Source: JAGPUQ01 sp947084925
GTDB taxonomy: Bacteria > Pseudomonadota > Gammaproteobacteria > Pseudomonadales > Porticoccaceae
Direction of reading: 5' to 3'
Assembly: GCA_947084925.1 (NCBI GenBank)
Contig: CAMTUJ010000026.1
Location: forward strand, 34,346-98,345
DNA length: 64,000 nt
The stretch's first letter is position 1. Every line of letters begins with the position of its first letter. A model generated the notes under the pieces. The model was not told the DNA's origin. It saw only the letters and a program-made list of their open reading frames with translations, and ran no database searches. Below, in pieces: positions 1 to 8,631 of the stretch. The position numbers were made by a program, and so were the translations under genes.

Positions 1-1270
1 TTTCCGACACATGGAGTTCGCCGTTGGCGAGGAGCACGTCCGTGGGTTGGTTCAACCCGGATATCAGCGGCGTGACCGCGCCGTCCGCCGCGATGTGCAG
101 CACGGCGCCGTCGGTGGCGCGCACGGTGTAGATCACGCCCTCGGCACCCGCGCAGAGTCCCTTGAGTTCACCCAGTTTTTCCGCCTGCGCGCGCGCCTTG
201 CCGGTACCGATGTCGTAGCGCAGCACGTCGCCGCGGGCGGTGGTCATCAGGATCTCGCCGGGCCGTCCCGCGGCCACGGCGCGTACAAAACGCGGTGCCG
301 ATTTGTCGAGCGGGCTGCCGATACGGCTGATCTGTCCGGTGGCGGACAGTGCGGCCAGACTCAAGCCATCCACCACCAGCGCGACGCCGGAGGGGTCACA
401 GGCGATGCCCCAGGGCCCCACCCAGCCGGGCTCGACCAGCACGCGCTCGCGATTGCTGCCATCGGTGGCGACTTCCGCCACGCCGCCATCCACATAGTGG
501 GAGAGGAAAAGCTTACCCGCGCCGTCGATGGCGAGGTTGTCGATACCGGGGCGCACCCGCGCGATCACCTGCCAGCGGCCGGTGACGGTGTCGATCTTTG
601 CCACTTCGCCGTTGCCGGCCTGGGGCGAGAGCAGTTCTCCCGCCGGGGTGAACTTGCAGGCGGTGGGAAACGCCAATCCGTCGGCGACTTTTTCCAACCT
701 GCCCGTCTCGGGGTCGGCGCGCCAGATCTCCCCGCGCGGCACCAGCGGGAAATACAGCTTGCCGTCCGGCCCGCCGGCGAGTGCGTTGGGACCGTCGAGA
801 TCATCGGCAATCAGCCGGGGCGGGCGGCTGCCATCGGGATAAAGCTCGAACAGGCGGCCGCCGGGACGGTGTTCGTCGATGAAGAGGCGATTTCTGAATA
901 CCGTGACGCCGTTGGCGCTGGGCAAAGCGTCAGCCACGATATCGATGCGGCCATCGGGCCGGCGCCGGCTGACCCGGGCGCTCATGACTTCCGTGGCGTA
1001 GAGGTTGCCGTCCGCATCGAACGCCACATCATCGGGGCCGGTAATGGCGCGTCCGTTGGGTGCGATGTGATCCAGCGCCCCCGTCGCGGTGTCAATGGCG
1101 GTCACCTGGCTGCCCATCGCCTGGGCGACATAGAGCCGGCCATCCGGGCCGAACTGCATGCCGTTGGCGCCGAACAGGGCGCTCGCTGGCGTCACGCGCT
1201 CGGCGCGCCATCCCGGACAGAGTTTGATGGCGTTGCCCGCGGCGCCGTGCAGGGCGAGAAATCGATTCAT
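1..1270 (-). CDS. SMP-30/NHL-type beta-propeller protein (partial, 3' end outside window)
   Basis: At least 423 codons are open from the ATG at 1270 to the window edge. The protein consists of repeated propeller-type blades of the form FGPDGRLYVAQ, FDADGNLYATE and GGPDGKLYFP, typical of SMP-30/gluconolactonase/NHL proteins. No signal peptide is visible, so it is probably cytoplasmic. Proteins of this fold include lactonases and sugar-acid hydrolases, but the substrate cannot be read from the sequence. It lies downstream of the amidohydrolase on the same strand, beyond a terminator, so it may have its own promoter in the 141-bp gap. A second, lipoprotein-type propeller occurs at 24.4-26.1 kb. 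The C-terminus is not in the window. Confidence 0.8.
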   Translation of the reverse strand, partial: MNRFLALHGAAGNAIKLCPGWRAERVTPASALFGANGMQFGPDGRLYVAQAMGSQVTAIDTATGALDHIAPNGRAITGPDDVAFDADGNLYATEVMSARVSRRRPDGRIDIVADALPSANGVTVFRNRLFIDEHRPGGRLFELYPDGSRPPRLIADDLDGPNALAGGPDGKLYFPLVPRGEIWRADPETGRLEKVADGLAFPTACKFTPAGELLSPQAGNGEVAKIDTVTGRWQVIARVRPGIDNLAIDGAGKLFLSHYVDGGVAEVATDGSNRERVLVEPGWVGPWGIACDPSGVALVVDGLSLAALSATGQISRIGSPLDKSAPRFVRAVAAGRPGEILMTTARGDVLRYDIGTGKARAQAEKLGELKGLCAGAEGVIYTVRATDGAVLHIAADGAVTPLISGLNQPTDVLLANGELHVSE

Positions 1271-1362
1271 GGGGACTCCCGGTCAGATAGTGGATGCCGG
1301 GATTGTCACGCCGGCCGGGAGTGGCGGCAACAGGGGGTATTTGCGGGGCCAGATGCTGGCAT

Positions 1363-1396
1363 AAAAAAACCGCCGTCGCCCCGGGGACGACGGCGG
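1363..1396 (-). terminator. Rho-independent terminator of the amidohydrolase gene
   Basis: A perfect 9-bp stem CCGCCGTCG / CGACGGCGG (1370-1378 and 1388-1396) with a 9-nt loop is followed on the minus strand by a run of seven T (1369-1363). It begins 16 bp past the stop codon of the amidohydrolase gene. Confidence 0.88.
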
Positions 1397-1411
1397 TGTT
1401 GTCAACGAAGG

Positions 1412-2533
1412 TTACTGAACCTGGATGGGCAGGTTGAACAACTTTTTGACATTGTCGTGCAGGATGGCGTTTTTCTGTGTTTCGCTCAGATGCACCATCT
1501 GTTCCTTGAGAATCGCCTGGGAATTGGGCCAGGTGGCATCCGTGTGCGGATAGTCGTTGGCCCAGATCAGGCAGCCGGCGTCGACGATGTTCTGGTTCAG
1601 GTACGCCGTGGCATCGTCCTGGAACGTGAAGGACACGTTTCGGGTGATGTACTCGCTCGGCATCTTTTTGAGCGTGGACTCGGCGATCGCGCCCAGGCGC
1701 TTGATGGCGTGGTCGGCGCGGTAGGCGTAGTGCGGGATCCAGCCGGCATCGGCTTCCGCGATCACCATCTTGAGATTGGGGTGGCGGTCGAAGTTGCCGC
1801 CGAACAGGAACACGCCGAGCACGTCCTGAACACTGCGCATGATGTTCATGAAGCCGTTGGCCAGGGCGCCGCGCTTGGGTGCCAGCGCCTCCTTCACGCT
1901 GTTGTCGTCGGAGGTCAGGATGTGGAAGCAGACCGGCAGGTCGAGGTCGGTCGCGCACTCCCACAGGGCGTCGTAATCGGGATGATCGTAGTCTTTGTGC
2001 TGCGGGCGGCCCGGCATCATCATGCCGACCATGCCCATTTCCTTCGCTTTGCGGAAATCCTTGATCGTCTCGTCCACGCTTTCGGCCGCGGTTTGAGCCA
2101 GTCCGAACAAGCGGTTGGGCGCGCCGCCACAGAAGGTTTCGAGCCAGCGGTTGTAGGCGCGCATGCAGGCTGACTTGTAGGCGAAGTCCTTGTGGGTACA
2201 GAGCACCATGCCGATCGAGGCGTAGATGATCTCGGCACATACGCCGTCGCGATCCTGGGCTTCGGTGCGGAATTTGGGATCCCAGGCCGCCTTGGGGAGA
2301 TCCTCGAACTTGCTGAAGCGGTATTTGGCGAGCTCGTTGGCCGGAACACCGGCGGCACCCAGGAGGGCGACCGGGATGGCGTCATCAACGCCAAGGATGT
2401 GGAAAATGTGTCCGCCACCGGGCGCGTCCACAATCCGGGGAGCCTGATCCCGGTACTTGGGCTCGATGAAGTCGATGTAACAGTTTGGCGGCTCGACAAT
2501 GTGCGAATCCGCTGAAATCGCCGGTTTGATCAT
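1412..2533 (-). CDS. Amidohydrolase-2 family metal-dependent hydrolase
   Basis: This 373-aa protein has the amidohydrolase_2 (PF04909) TIM-barrel pattern. It opens with a DSHIVEP metal-site motif, has a central histidine (CFHI, about residue 205) and a C-terminal WANDYPHTDATWPNS segment carrying the conserved Asp. The family includes decarboxylases (ACMSD-like) and hydrolases of small ring or acid substrates; the substrate here is unknown. The ATG is preceded by GGAGG at good spacing. The neighbouring propeller protein could be a partner lactonase, which is inference only. Confidence 0.85.
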   Translation of the reverse strand: MIKPAISADSHIVEPPNCYIDFIEPKYRDQAPRIVDAPGGGHIFHILGVDDAIPVALLGAAGVPANELAKYRFSKFEDLPKAAWDPKFRTEAQDRDGVCAEIIYASIGMVLCTHKDFAYKSACMRAYNRWLETFCGGAPNRLFGLAQTAAESVDETIKDFRKAKEMGMVGMMMPGRPQHKDYDHPDYDALWECATDLDLPVCFHILTSDDNSVKEALAPKRGALANGFMNIMRSVQDVLGVFLFGGNFDRHPNLKMVIAEADAGWIPHYAYRADHAIKRLGAIAESTLKKMPSEYITRNVSFTFQDDATAYLNQNIVDAGCLIWANDYPHTDATWPNSQAILKEQMVHLSETQKNAILHDNVKKLFNLPIQVQ

Positions 2534-2871
2534 GGATGTTGCCTCCAGGGAGTATGGATAATTGTTTTGGACCGGGCTGAGCCGGGGCGCTCCCGGCCGG
2601 CGTCAGTACTCCATAGTGTTACCCGATAGTCAACATTGATACCTATGCGTATAGTGTGGTCTCGGTGGCTCGTCGGTCAGCTTGCGTCGCGGCAGGGCCA
2701 TGGACTTGTTGTTCTCGCGGCGTCCGCCGTGCGAGACGCCGCGAGCGCGAGCGGCTCAAGTGGTTCTTATAGGGTTACGATCCGATCGTAATCCCTTAGA
2801 ATCGCGGGCCTGCGTCCGTTCGCCCCCCGTGACAGGGGAGGCGAGATCGACACCGTCCCTCTGCCGTCGAG
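2534..2871. other. Divergent intergenic region, amidohydrolase / kup
   Basis: These 338 bp separate two divergently transcribed genes and contain no credible ORF. They hold the Shine-Dalgarno of the amidohydrolase (GGAGG, near 2541), an imperfect dyad with CTAT/ATAG arms around 2645-2657, and the candidate kup promoter and palindrome at 2775-2802. Confidence 0.6.
2775..2802 (+). promoter_or_regulatory. Candidate kup promoter with palindromic operator
   Basis: TTACGA (2775-2780), a 16-bp spacer and TAGAAT (2797-2802) form a plausible sigma-70 promoter. An interrupted palindrome TACGATC-C-GATCGTA (2776-2790) overlaps the -35 box and spacer, where a repressor would block transcription. The -35 match is weak and the binding protein is unknown. 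Confidence 0.35.
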
Positions 2872-4770
2872 ATGTCCGTGAATTCACCCCAGAATGCGCA
2901 CGCCGTGACCGAAAAAAAAACCTTGCCCCTCGCCTTCGCGGCCATCGGTGTGGTGTATGGCGATATCGGTACCAGCCCCCTGTACACATTGCGGGAGGTA
3001 TTCGCCGGGTCTCATCCGCTTCCCCTGACGCCCGGCAATCTGCTCGGGATACTTTCGCTGGTGTTCTGGGCGCTGTTCATCGTCATTACCCTCAAGTATG
3101 TCAGCTTCATTATGCGTGCCGACAACCGCGGCGAGGGCGGCATCATGGCGCTGATTGCGCTGACCCTGCGCGCGGTAAAGCGCCACGAGCGACTGCGCTG
3201 GGTGCTGATGTCGCTCGGTCTGTTCGGGGCGGCGCTGTTCTTCGGCGATGTCGTGATCACCCCGGCCATTTCCGTACTGAGTGCCGTGGAGGGGTTGAAG
3301 GTCGCGGCGCCGGCACTGGGATCCTATGTGGTGCCCCTTACCCTGGTGGTGCTCGTCGTGCTGTTCATGGTCCAGGTGCGGGGAACGGCCAGCATGGGGG
3401 CGTTGTTCGGCCCGATCATGTGCCTGTGGTTCCTGGTGCTCGCCGTCCTGGGGCTGATCAGTATCCTGGCGGAACCCTCGGTGCTGCGGGCGGTGAGCCC
3501 GATGTATGCGGTCCGATTTTTTATCGACCATCACTGGTACGGTGTCCTGGCCCTCGGGGCAGTGGTGTTGGCCGTGACCGGTGGCGAAGCCTTGTATGCC
3601 GACATGGGACATTTCGGCCGGCGACCCATCCGGCTCGCGTGGCTCTGGTTTGTATGGCCAGCCCTGCTGCTCAATTATTTCGGCCAGGGCGCGCTGTTGC
3701 TGCGCGATCCCAGCGCCACGCAGAACCCCTTCTACCTGCTGGCGCCGTCCTGGGGTCTGTATCCGCTGGTGCTGCTCGCTACCGCAGCGACGGTTATCGC
3801 CTCCCAGGCTGTCATATCAGGGGCGTTTTCCGTGACCCGACAAGCGATGCAACTGGGCTACTGCCCGCGTCTGACGGTGGTTCATACCTCGGCGCGTGAG
3901 ATCGGACAAATCTATATTCCGCTGGTCAACTGGGGATTGCTGGCGGGGGTGGTATTGCTGGTCCTGGCGTTTCGGTCATCCTCGCATCTGGCGGCGGCTT
4001 ACGGTATTGCGGTCACCGGCACCATGGCCATCGATACGATACTCGCCGCGGTGGTGGCGGCAACCCTGTGGTCCTGGGGCCGATTCGCGGCAATCGCCTG
4101 CGCCGTCGCCTTTCTGGTGGTGGATCTGGCGTTCTTTGGCGCCAATGTCGTCAAGCTGTTCCACGGCGGCTGGGTTACGGTGGTGATCGCCGTCACGGTG
4201 TTCACACTGTTTTCCACCTGGAAACGGGGCCGGGAGCTCCTGCTGCAACGCCTGGGACGGGGCGCGATCGACCTGGACTCCTTCCTTGCCGGGATCGCGG
4301 CGCACCCGCTGCACCGGGTGCCGGGTACAGCGGTGTTCATGACCGCGAGCCTCGAGGGCGTGCCCCACGCGTTGCTCCACAATCTGATTCACAACAAGGT
4401 GCTGCACGAGCGGGTGGTGCTGCTCACCGTGACCAACGAAGACGTGCCCAACGTTCCCGCGGAAGAACGCGTTGCGATTGAACCTCTGGCGGAGAATTTT
4501 TATCGGCTGTTGCTGCGCTACGGCTTCAAGGATGAACCCGATGTGCCTGCGGCGCTGGAGGCCTGTAGCGCCTTCGGGATCGAGTTCCGCATGATGGAGA
4601 CCTCGTTCTTCTTCAGCCGCGAGACGCTGATTTCCACCAAGGTGCCGGGCATGGCGCAATGGCGCGAAAAACTGTTCATCGGCATGGCACGCAATGCCGC
4701 GGGCGCCATGACCTTCTTTCGGATTCCCACCAATCGGGTGGTGGAGCTGGGCAGTCAGGTCGAACTCTGA
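2872..4770 (+). CDS. kup: Low-affinity K+ transporter Kup (KUP/HAK/KT family)
   Basis: The 632-aa length matches bacterial Kup (about 620-630 aa). The family signature GVVYGDIGTSPLYTL is at residues about 26-40, followed by about 12 hydrophobic segments including the GDVVITPAISVLSAVEG region and GGEALYADMGHFG. A C-terminal cytoplasmic domain of about 150 residues ends at RVVELGSQVEL. Known members take up K+ by proton symport in the inner membrane. The start at 2872 follows the family N-terminus; no strong Shine-Dalgarno is seen. Confidence 0.95.
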   Translation: MSVNSPQNAHAVTEKKTLPLAFAAIGVVYGDIGTSPLYTLREVFAGSHPLPLTPGNLLGILSLVFWALFIVITLKYVSFIMRADNRGEGGIMALIALTLRAVKRHERLRWVLMSLGLFGAALFFGDVVITPAISVLSAVEGLKVAAPALGSYVVPLTLVVLVVLFMVQVRGTASMGALFGPIMCLWFLVLAVLGLISILAEPSVLRAVSPMYAVRFFIDHHWYGVLALGAVVLAVTGGEALYADMGHFGRRPIRLAWLWFVWPALLLNYFGQGALLLRDPSATQNPFYLLAPSWGLYPLVLLATAATVIASQAVISGAFSVTRQAMQLGYCPRLTVVHTSAREIGQIYIPLVNWGLLAGVVLLVLAFRSSSHLAAAYGIAVTGTMAIDTILAAVVAATLWSWGRFAAIACAVAFLVVDLAFFGANVVKLFHGGWVTVVIAVTVFTLFSTWKRGRELLLQRLGRGAIDLDSFLAGIAAHPLHRVPGTAVFMTASLEGVPHALLHNLIHNKVLHERVVLLTVTNEDVPNVPAEERVAIEPLAENFYRLLLRYGFKDEPDVPAALEACSAFGIEFRMMETSFFFSRETLISTKVPGMAQWREKLFIGMARNAAGAMTFFRIPTNRVVELGSQVEL

Positions 4771-4826
4771 ACCGTCTCGCCTGCTGCCGGCCGCCAGTCG
4801 ACGGACCCTGACCTTGCTGTCCGGAC

Positions 4827-6464
4827 ATGCTGCGACTCACTGAACTCAAGTTGCCGCTGGATCACACCGCCGCCGAGCTGCGCGCGGCGGTTCTGAGCCG
4901 GCTCGGCATCGCCGCCGCTGAACTGCGTTCCTGCACGCTGTTTCGGCGCGGTCACGACGCCCGCAGGCGCGGCCATATCCAGCTGGTGTACACGCTCGAT
5001 ATCGAGACGACTTGCGACGCCGCGCTGCTGGAAAAATTTGCCCGCGATCCCCACGTCGGCCGCGCGCCGGATACAACCTACCGGCCCGTTGCCCTGGCGC
5101 CGTCCGGGCTGGAGGAACGCCCGGTGGTGATCGGTTTCGGTCCCTGCGGTCTGTTCGCGGCGCTGATTCTGGCGGAGTCCGGCTTTCGGCCCATCGTGCT
5201 GGAGCGCGGCAAGGCGGTGCGCGAGCGCACCCGGGATACCTGGGGCTTGTGGCGCGAGCGCGCGCTGGATCCGGAATCCAATGTGCAGTTCGGCGAAGGT
5301 GGCGCCGGCACTTTTTCGGACGGCAAGCTCTACAGCCAGATCAAGGATCCGCGCCATCTCGGCCGCAAGGTGCTGACCGAGTTCGTCGCCGCCGGCGCGC
5401 CGGAGGAAATCCGCTATGTGAGCAAGCCGCATATCGGTACCTTCCGGCTGGTGACGGTGGTGCAGGCGATGCGTGAAAAAATCATCGCCCTGGGCGGCGA
5501 AGTCCGCTTCCGGCAGCAGGTGACCGATCTGCTGGTGGAGAATCGCCAGGTCACCGGGGTGCAGCTCGCGGACGGCGCGCGTATCGCCACCCGGCACGTC
5601 GTGCTGGCGGTCGGCCACAGTGCCCGCGATACCTTCCGCATGTTGCATGCGCGTGGCGTCCACATGGAACCGAAACCCTTTTCCATCGGCCTGCGGGTCG
5701 AACATCCCCAAGCGATCATCGACCGTGCGCGCTTCGGAGCCCAGGCCGGTCATCCGCTGCTCGGCGCCGCCGACTACAAGCTCGTGCACCACGCAAAAAA
5801 CGGCCGTTCGGTCTACAGCTTCTGCATGTGTCCGGGCGGCACCGTGGTTGCCGCCACCAGCGCGCCGGGGCGCGTGGTCACCAACGGCATGAGCCAGTAT
5901 TCGCGCAACGAGCGCAACGCCAACGCCGCCATCGTGGTCGGCATCACGCCGGCGGATTTTCCCTCCGGGGATCCGCTCGCGGGCATCGCGTTGCAGGATG
6001 ATCTGGAAGCGCGCGCCTTTGTGCTGGGCGGCGCCAACTACGACGCCCCCGCGCAACTGGTCGGTGACTTTCTCGCCAACCGCGCCTCAACACAGCTCGG
6101 TGAAGTGATCCCCTCGTACCAGCCCGGCGTCCACCTCACCAACCTTTGCGGTTTGCTGCCGGATTACGCCACCGAGGCGATCCGCGAAGCGATGCCGGCA
6201 TTTGCGCGCCAGATTCCCGGCTTCGCCGCGGCGGACGCCGTCTTTACCGCGGTGGAAACCCGCACTTCGTCGCCGCTGCGGATCCGCCGCGAGCGCGACA
6301 CCTGGGAAAGCATCAACACCCGGGGCCTGTACCCGGCGGGCGAGGGCGCTGGCTACGCCGGCGGAATTTACTCGGCGGCCATCGACGGCATCGAGATCGC
6401 CGAAGCCGTGGCCCGCAGTCTGATCGCCGCGCACGCCCGGCACTCCGGCCGGAAGGACGTGTGA
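4827..6464 (+). CDS. FAD-dependent dehydrogenase, COG2509-like
   Basis: A 545-aa protein with an N-terminal ferredoxin-like region of about 90 residues, then a dinucleotide-binding motif GFGPCGLFAA (about residues 108-117) and the family motif NVQFGEGGAGTFSDGKL. The end, GLYPAGEGAGYAGGI, is the FAD-contacting C-terminal motif. This is the uncharacterised FAD-dependent dehydrogenase family (COG2509). The substrate is unknown. It is translationally coupled to the next flavoprotein through a 4-bp overlap. The ATG at 4827 lacks an evident Shine-Dalgarno. Confidence 0.88.
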   Translation: MLRLTELKLPLDHTAAELRAAVLSRLGIAAAELRSCTLFRRGHDARRRGHIQLVYTLDIETTCDAALLEKFARDPHVGRAPDTTYRPVALAPSGLEERPVVIGFGPCGLFAALILAESGFRPIVLERGKAVRERTRDTWGLWRERALDPESNVQFGEGGAGTFSDGKLYSQIKDPRHLGRKVLTEFVAAGAPEEIRYVSKPHIGTFRLVTVVQAMREKIIALGGEVRFRQQVTDLLVENRQVTGVQLADGARIATRHVVLAVGHSARDTFRMLHARGVHMEPKPFSIGLRVEHPQAIIDRARFGAQAGHPLLGAADYKLVHHAKNGRSVYSFCMCPGGTVVAATSAPGRVVTNGMSQYSRNERNANAAIVVGITPADFPSGDPLAGIALQDDLEARAFVLGGANYDAPAQLVGDFLANRASTQLGEVIPSYQPGVHLTNLCGLLPDYATEAIREAMPAFARQIPGFAAADAVFTAVETRTSSPLRIRRERDTWESINTRGLYPAGEGAGYAGGIYSAAIDGIEIAEAVARSLIAAHARHSGRKDV

Positions 6465-7660
6465 GCGGTTCTAACGCAAACGCCAGCCACTTTGATGTGG
6501 TGATTATCGGGGGCGGGGGGGCCGGACTCCTGTGCGCCCTCACCGCCGGCGGGCGCGGTCGTCGCGTACTGGTGATCGAACACAGCAACCGCATCGGCAA
6601 GAAGATCCTGATGTCCGGCGGCGGCCGCTGCAATTTCACCAACCTGCACACCACGCCCGCCAACTTTCTGTCCGGCAATCCGCATTTCTGCAAGTCGGCG
6701 CTGGCCCGCTACGGACCCCGGGACTTCATCGCGCTGGTGGAGAAGCACCGCATCCGTTATCACGAAAAGGAACTCGGGCAACTGTTCTGCGACGAATCGG
6801 CCAGTGACATCGTCGAGATGTTGCGCGCCGAATGCGCGCAGGCGGGCGTGCGCATCGCGGTGAAATGCACGGTCGGGGACATCGCGAAGTTGGATGCCGG
6901 CTTTGCCCTCGCTACGTCCACGGGGCCCGTCACCGCCGCCGCGCTGGTGATCGCCACCGGCGGTCTGTCTATCCCGACCCTGGGCGCCACCGGTTTTGGT
7001 TACCGGGTTGCCCGGCACTTCGGTCACGATCTGCGTCCGACGCGCGCCGCGCTGGTGCCGTTCACCCTGGGCGGCGTCGAGCGGGAACGCTGCGCGGCAC
7101 TCAGCGGTGTCTCTCTGCCGGTCAGCGTCCGCTGTCACGGCGCTGAATTCACCGGGGCCATGCTGTTCACCCATCGCGGCGTCAGCGGTCCGGCGCTGTT
7201 GCAGATTTCGTCGTACTGGGCGCCGGGGGAGGTGCTCGACGTCGACCTGTTGCCCGGGATCGACGCGCGCGACTGGCTGCAAGCGTGCCGGCGCGAGCGG
7301 CCCGATGCGAGCCTGCGCACGGTGCTCGCGACCGTGCTGCCGAAGCGCTTTGCGCAGGACTTGTGCGTGCATGAGTTGGCGAGCCGGCCGCTCAAGCAAC
7401 ACAGCCCGCCGGAGCTCGCCGCCGTTGCCGAGCTGCTGGCGCACTGGCCGCTGCGACCCGCGGGCACCGAGGGCTATCGCACGGCGGAGGTCACGCTGGG
7501 TGGCGTCGATACAAACGGGTTGTCTTCCGCGACCATGGCGTCGAAGATCGTGCCGGGCCTGTATTTCATTGGCGAAGTGGTGGATGTCTCCGGCCAGCTC
7601 GGCGGCTTCAATTTTCAGTGGGCCTGGGCGTCCGGCCATGCCGCCGGCCTCGCCGTCTGA
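6461..7660 (+). CDS. HI0933/BaiN-type NAD(P)/FAD-dependent oxidoreductase
   Basis: The 399-aa reading uses a GTG start at 6461 that overlaps the preceding stop as GTGA. Upstream in-frame ATGs lie inside the previous gene and would add a non-homologous N-terminus. Motifs are VVIIGGGGAGLLCA (FAD site), the family hallmark KKILMSGGGRCNFTN, VIATGGLSIPTLGATGFGY, and the C-terminal GLYFIGEVVDVSGQLGGFNFQWAWASG. These mark the HI0933-like family, related to BaiN. The reaction is not known for most members. The overlap makes co-translation with the COG2509 protein likely. Confidence 0.9.
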   Translation: MSGSNANASHFDVVIIGGGGAGLLCALTAGGRGRRVLVIEHSNRIGKKILMSGGGRCNFTNLHTTPANFLSGNPHFCKSALARYGPRDFIALVEKHRIRYHEKELGQLFCDESASDIVEMLRAECAQAGVRIAVKCTVGDIAKLDAGFALATSTGPVTAAALVIATGGLSIPTLGATGFGYRVARHFGHDLRPTRAALVPFTLGGVERERCAALSGVSLPVSVRCHGAEFTGAMLFTHRGVSGPALLQISSYWAPGEVLDVDLLPGIDARDWLQACRRERPDASLRTVLATVLPKRFAQDLCVHELASRPLKQHSPPELAAVAELLAHWPLRPAGTEGYRTAEVTLGGVDTNGLSSATMASKIVPGLYFIGEVVDVSGQLGGFNFQWAWASGHAAGLAV

Positions 7661-7712
7661 ACACTCCGCCGCCATTCGCCGCCGCCATGCGCCGCCAAGC
7701 AGGAACCGACAG

Positions 7713-8129
7713 ATGCTGGAAATATCGAACACGATCGTCATTCCCGACAGCGAGATCGAGCTGCACGCGATCCGCGCCCAGGGCGCCGGCGGTCAGAACG
7801 TCAACAAGGTCTCGACCGCGGTCCACCTGCGCTTCGACATCGCCGCGTCGTCGCTGCCGGACGAATACAAGTCGCGACTGCTGGTGTGGCGCGACGCGCG
7901 CATCACCGACGACGGCGTGATCGTCATCAAGGCGCAGTCGTTCAACAGTCAGCCGAAGAATCGCGCCGACGCCCTGGCACGTCTGGCCGACATCATCCGC
8001 GCCGCCATGGTGGTGCCGAAAAAGCGCCGGCCCACCAAACCCACGCAAGGTTCACAGGCCCGGCGCATGGACAGCAAAACCAAGCGCGGCACCGCGAAAG
8101 CACTGCGCGGGAAAGTCAGCGACGATTGA
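7713..8129 (+). CDS. arfB: Alternative ribosome-rescue factor B (peptidyl-tRNA hydrolase)
   Basis: A 138-aa protein with the class-I release-factor motif GAGGQNVNKVST (GGQ at about residues 25-27) and no codon-recognition domains. It has a basic C-terminal tail (PKKRRPTKPTQGSQARRMDSKTKRG) that in ArfB/YaeJ enters the mRNA channel of stalled ribosomes. Length agrees with E. coli ArfB (140 aa). ArfB hydrolyses peptidyl-tRNA on non-stop complexes. The ATG at 7713 is preceded by AGGAA at 8 nt; other in-frame starts upstream lie within the flavoprotein gene. Confidence 0.93.
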   Translation: MLEISNTIVIPDSEIELHAIRAQGAGGQNVNKVSTAVHLRFDIAASSLPDEYKSRLLVWRDARITDDGVIVIKAQSFNSQPKNRADALARLADIIRAAMVVPKKRRPTKPTQGSQARRMDSKTKRGTAKALRGKVSDD

Positions 8130-8199
8130 CCCCGGGGCGCACGTCGGACGCGGGGCGACCTTGGGATACACTGGATAAAAATCATCGGAGGTAACCCCC

Positions 8200-8604
8200 A
8201 TGCTCAAGGTCACGCGTATCAATCACAGTGCCATCGGCACCCGCGCCGAACTCGACGCGATGCGGCACTTCTATGTCGATGTGCTCGGCGTCAACACCGT
8301 GGAACGGGATATCCCTGCCAGGCTGGCCGACAAGATTCCCGGTTTCTGGATGCAGTTTCCCAACGGCCAAGTCCACGTCATTCAGTCCGACCCTGCCACC
8401 GGCGCCAACGCCATTCCCGGCATGGCCTGCCACCATGCCAATCCCATGGGTCCGCACACGGCATTTTTCGTGGCGGACATCGAAGCCGCCGCACAACATC
8501 TGGAAGCCAATCGGATTCCGTTCGACCGTTTCGACCGCTTCATCTTCACCAGCGATCCGGCCGGCAACACGGTGGAATTTCAGCAGGATCCAGACTGCGG
8601 CTGA
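8200..8604 (+). CDS. VOC family (glyoxalase/dioxygenase-fold) protein
   Basis: A 134-aa protein with the paired beta-alpha-beta-beta-beta organisation of the vicinal oxygen chelate fold. It has INHSAIGT near the N-terminus (His as likely metal ligand), HTAFFVADIEAA at mid-length and SDPAGNTVEFQQ at the end (Glu ligand). The exact activity cannot be assigned. It has a strong Shine-Dalgarno, GGAGG, about 7 nt before the ATG and is followed closely by a hydroxyacid dehydrogenase gene. Confidence 0.8.
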   Translation: MLKVTRINHSAIGTRAELDAMRHFYVDVLGVNTVERDIPARLADKIPGFWMQFPNGQVHVIQSDPATGANAIPGMACHHANPMGPHTAFFVADIEAAAQHLEANRIPFDRFDRFIFTSDPAGNTVEFQQDPDCG

Positions 8605-8631
8605 GCATCACCCAATAAAAAAGGGAACAGC

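Noticed and set aside
11..2173. 720-codon plus-strand ORF antisense to the propeller and amidohydrolase genes
   Set aside because: It is a GC-rich shadow frame: both minus-strand genes show clear family motifs, while this translation is rich in Arg/Gly/His with no domain.
4755..6056. 433-codon minus-strand ORF antisense to the COG2509 dehydrogenase
   Set aside because: It is antisense to a gene with strong FAD-binding motifs and has no recognisable features of its own.
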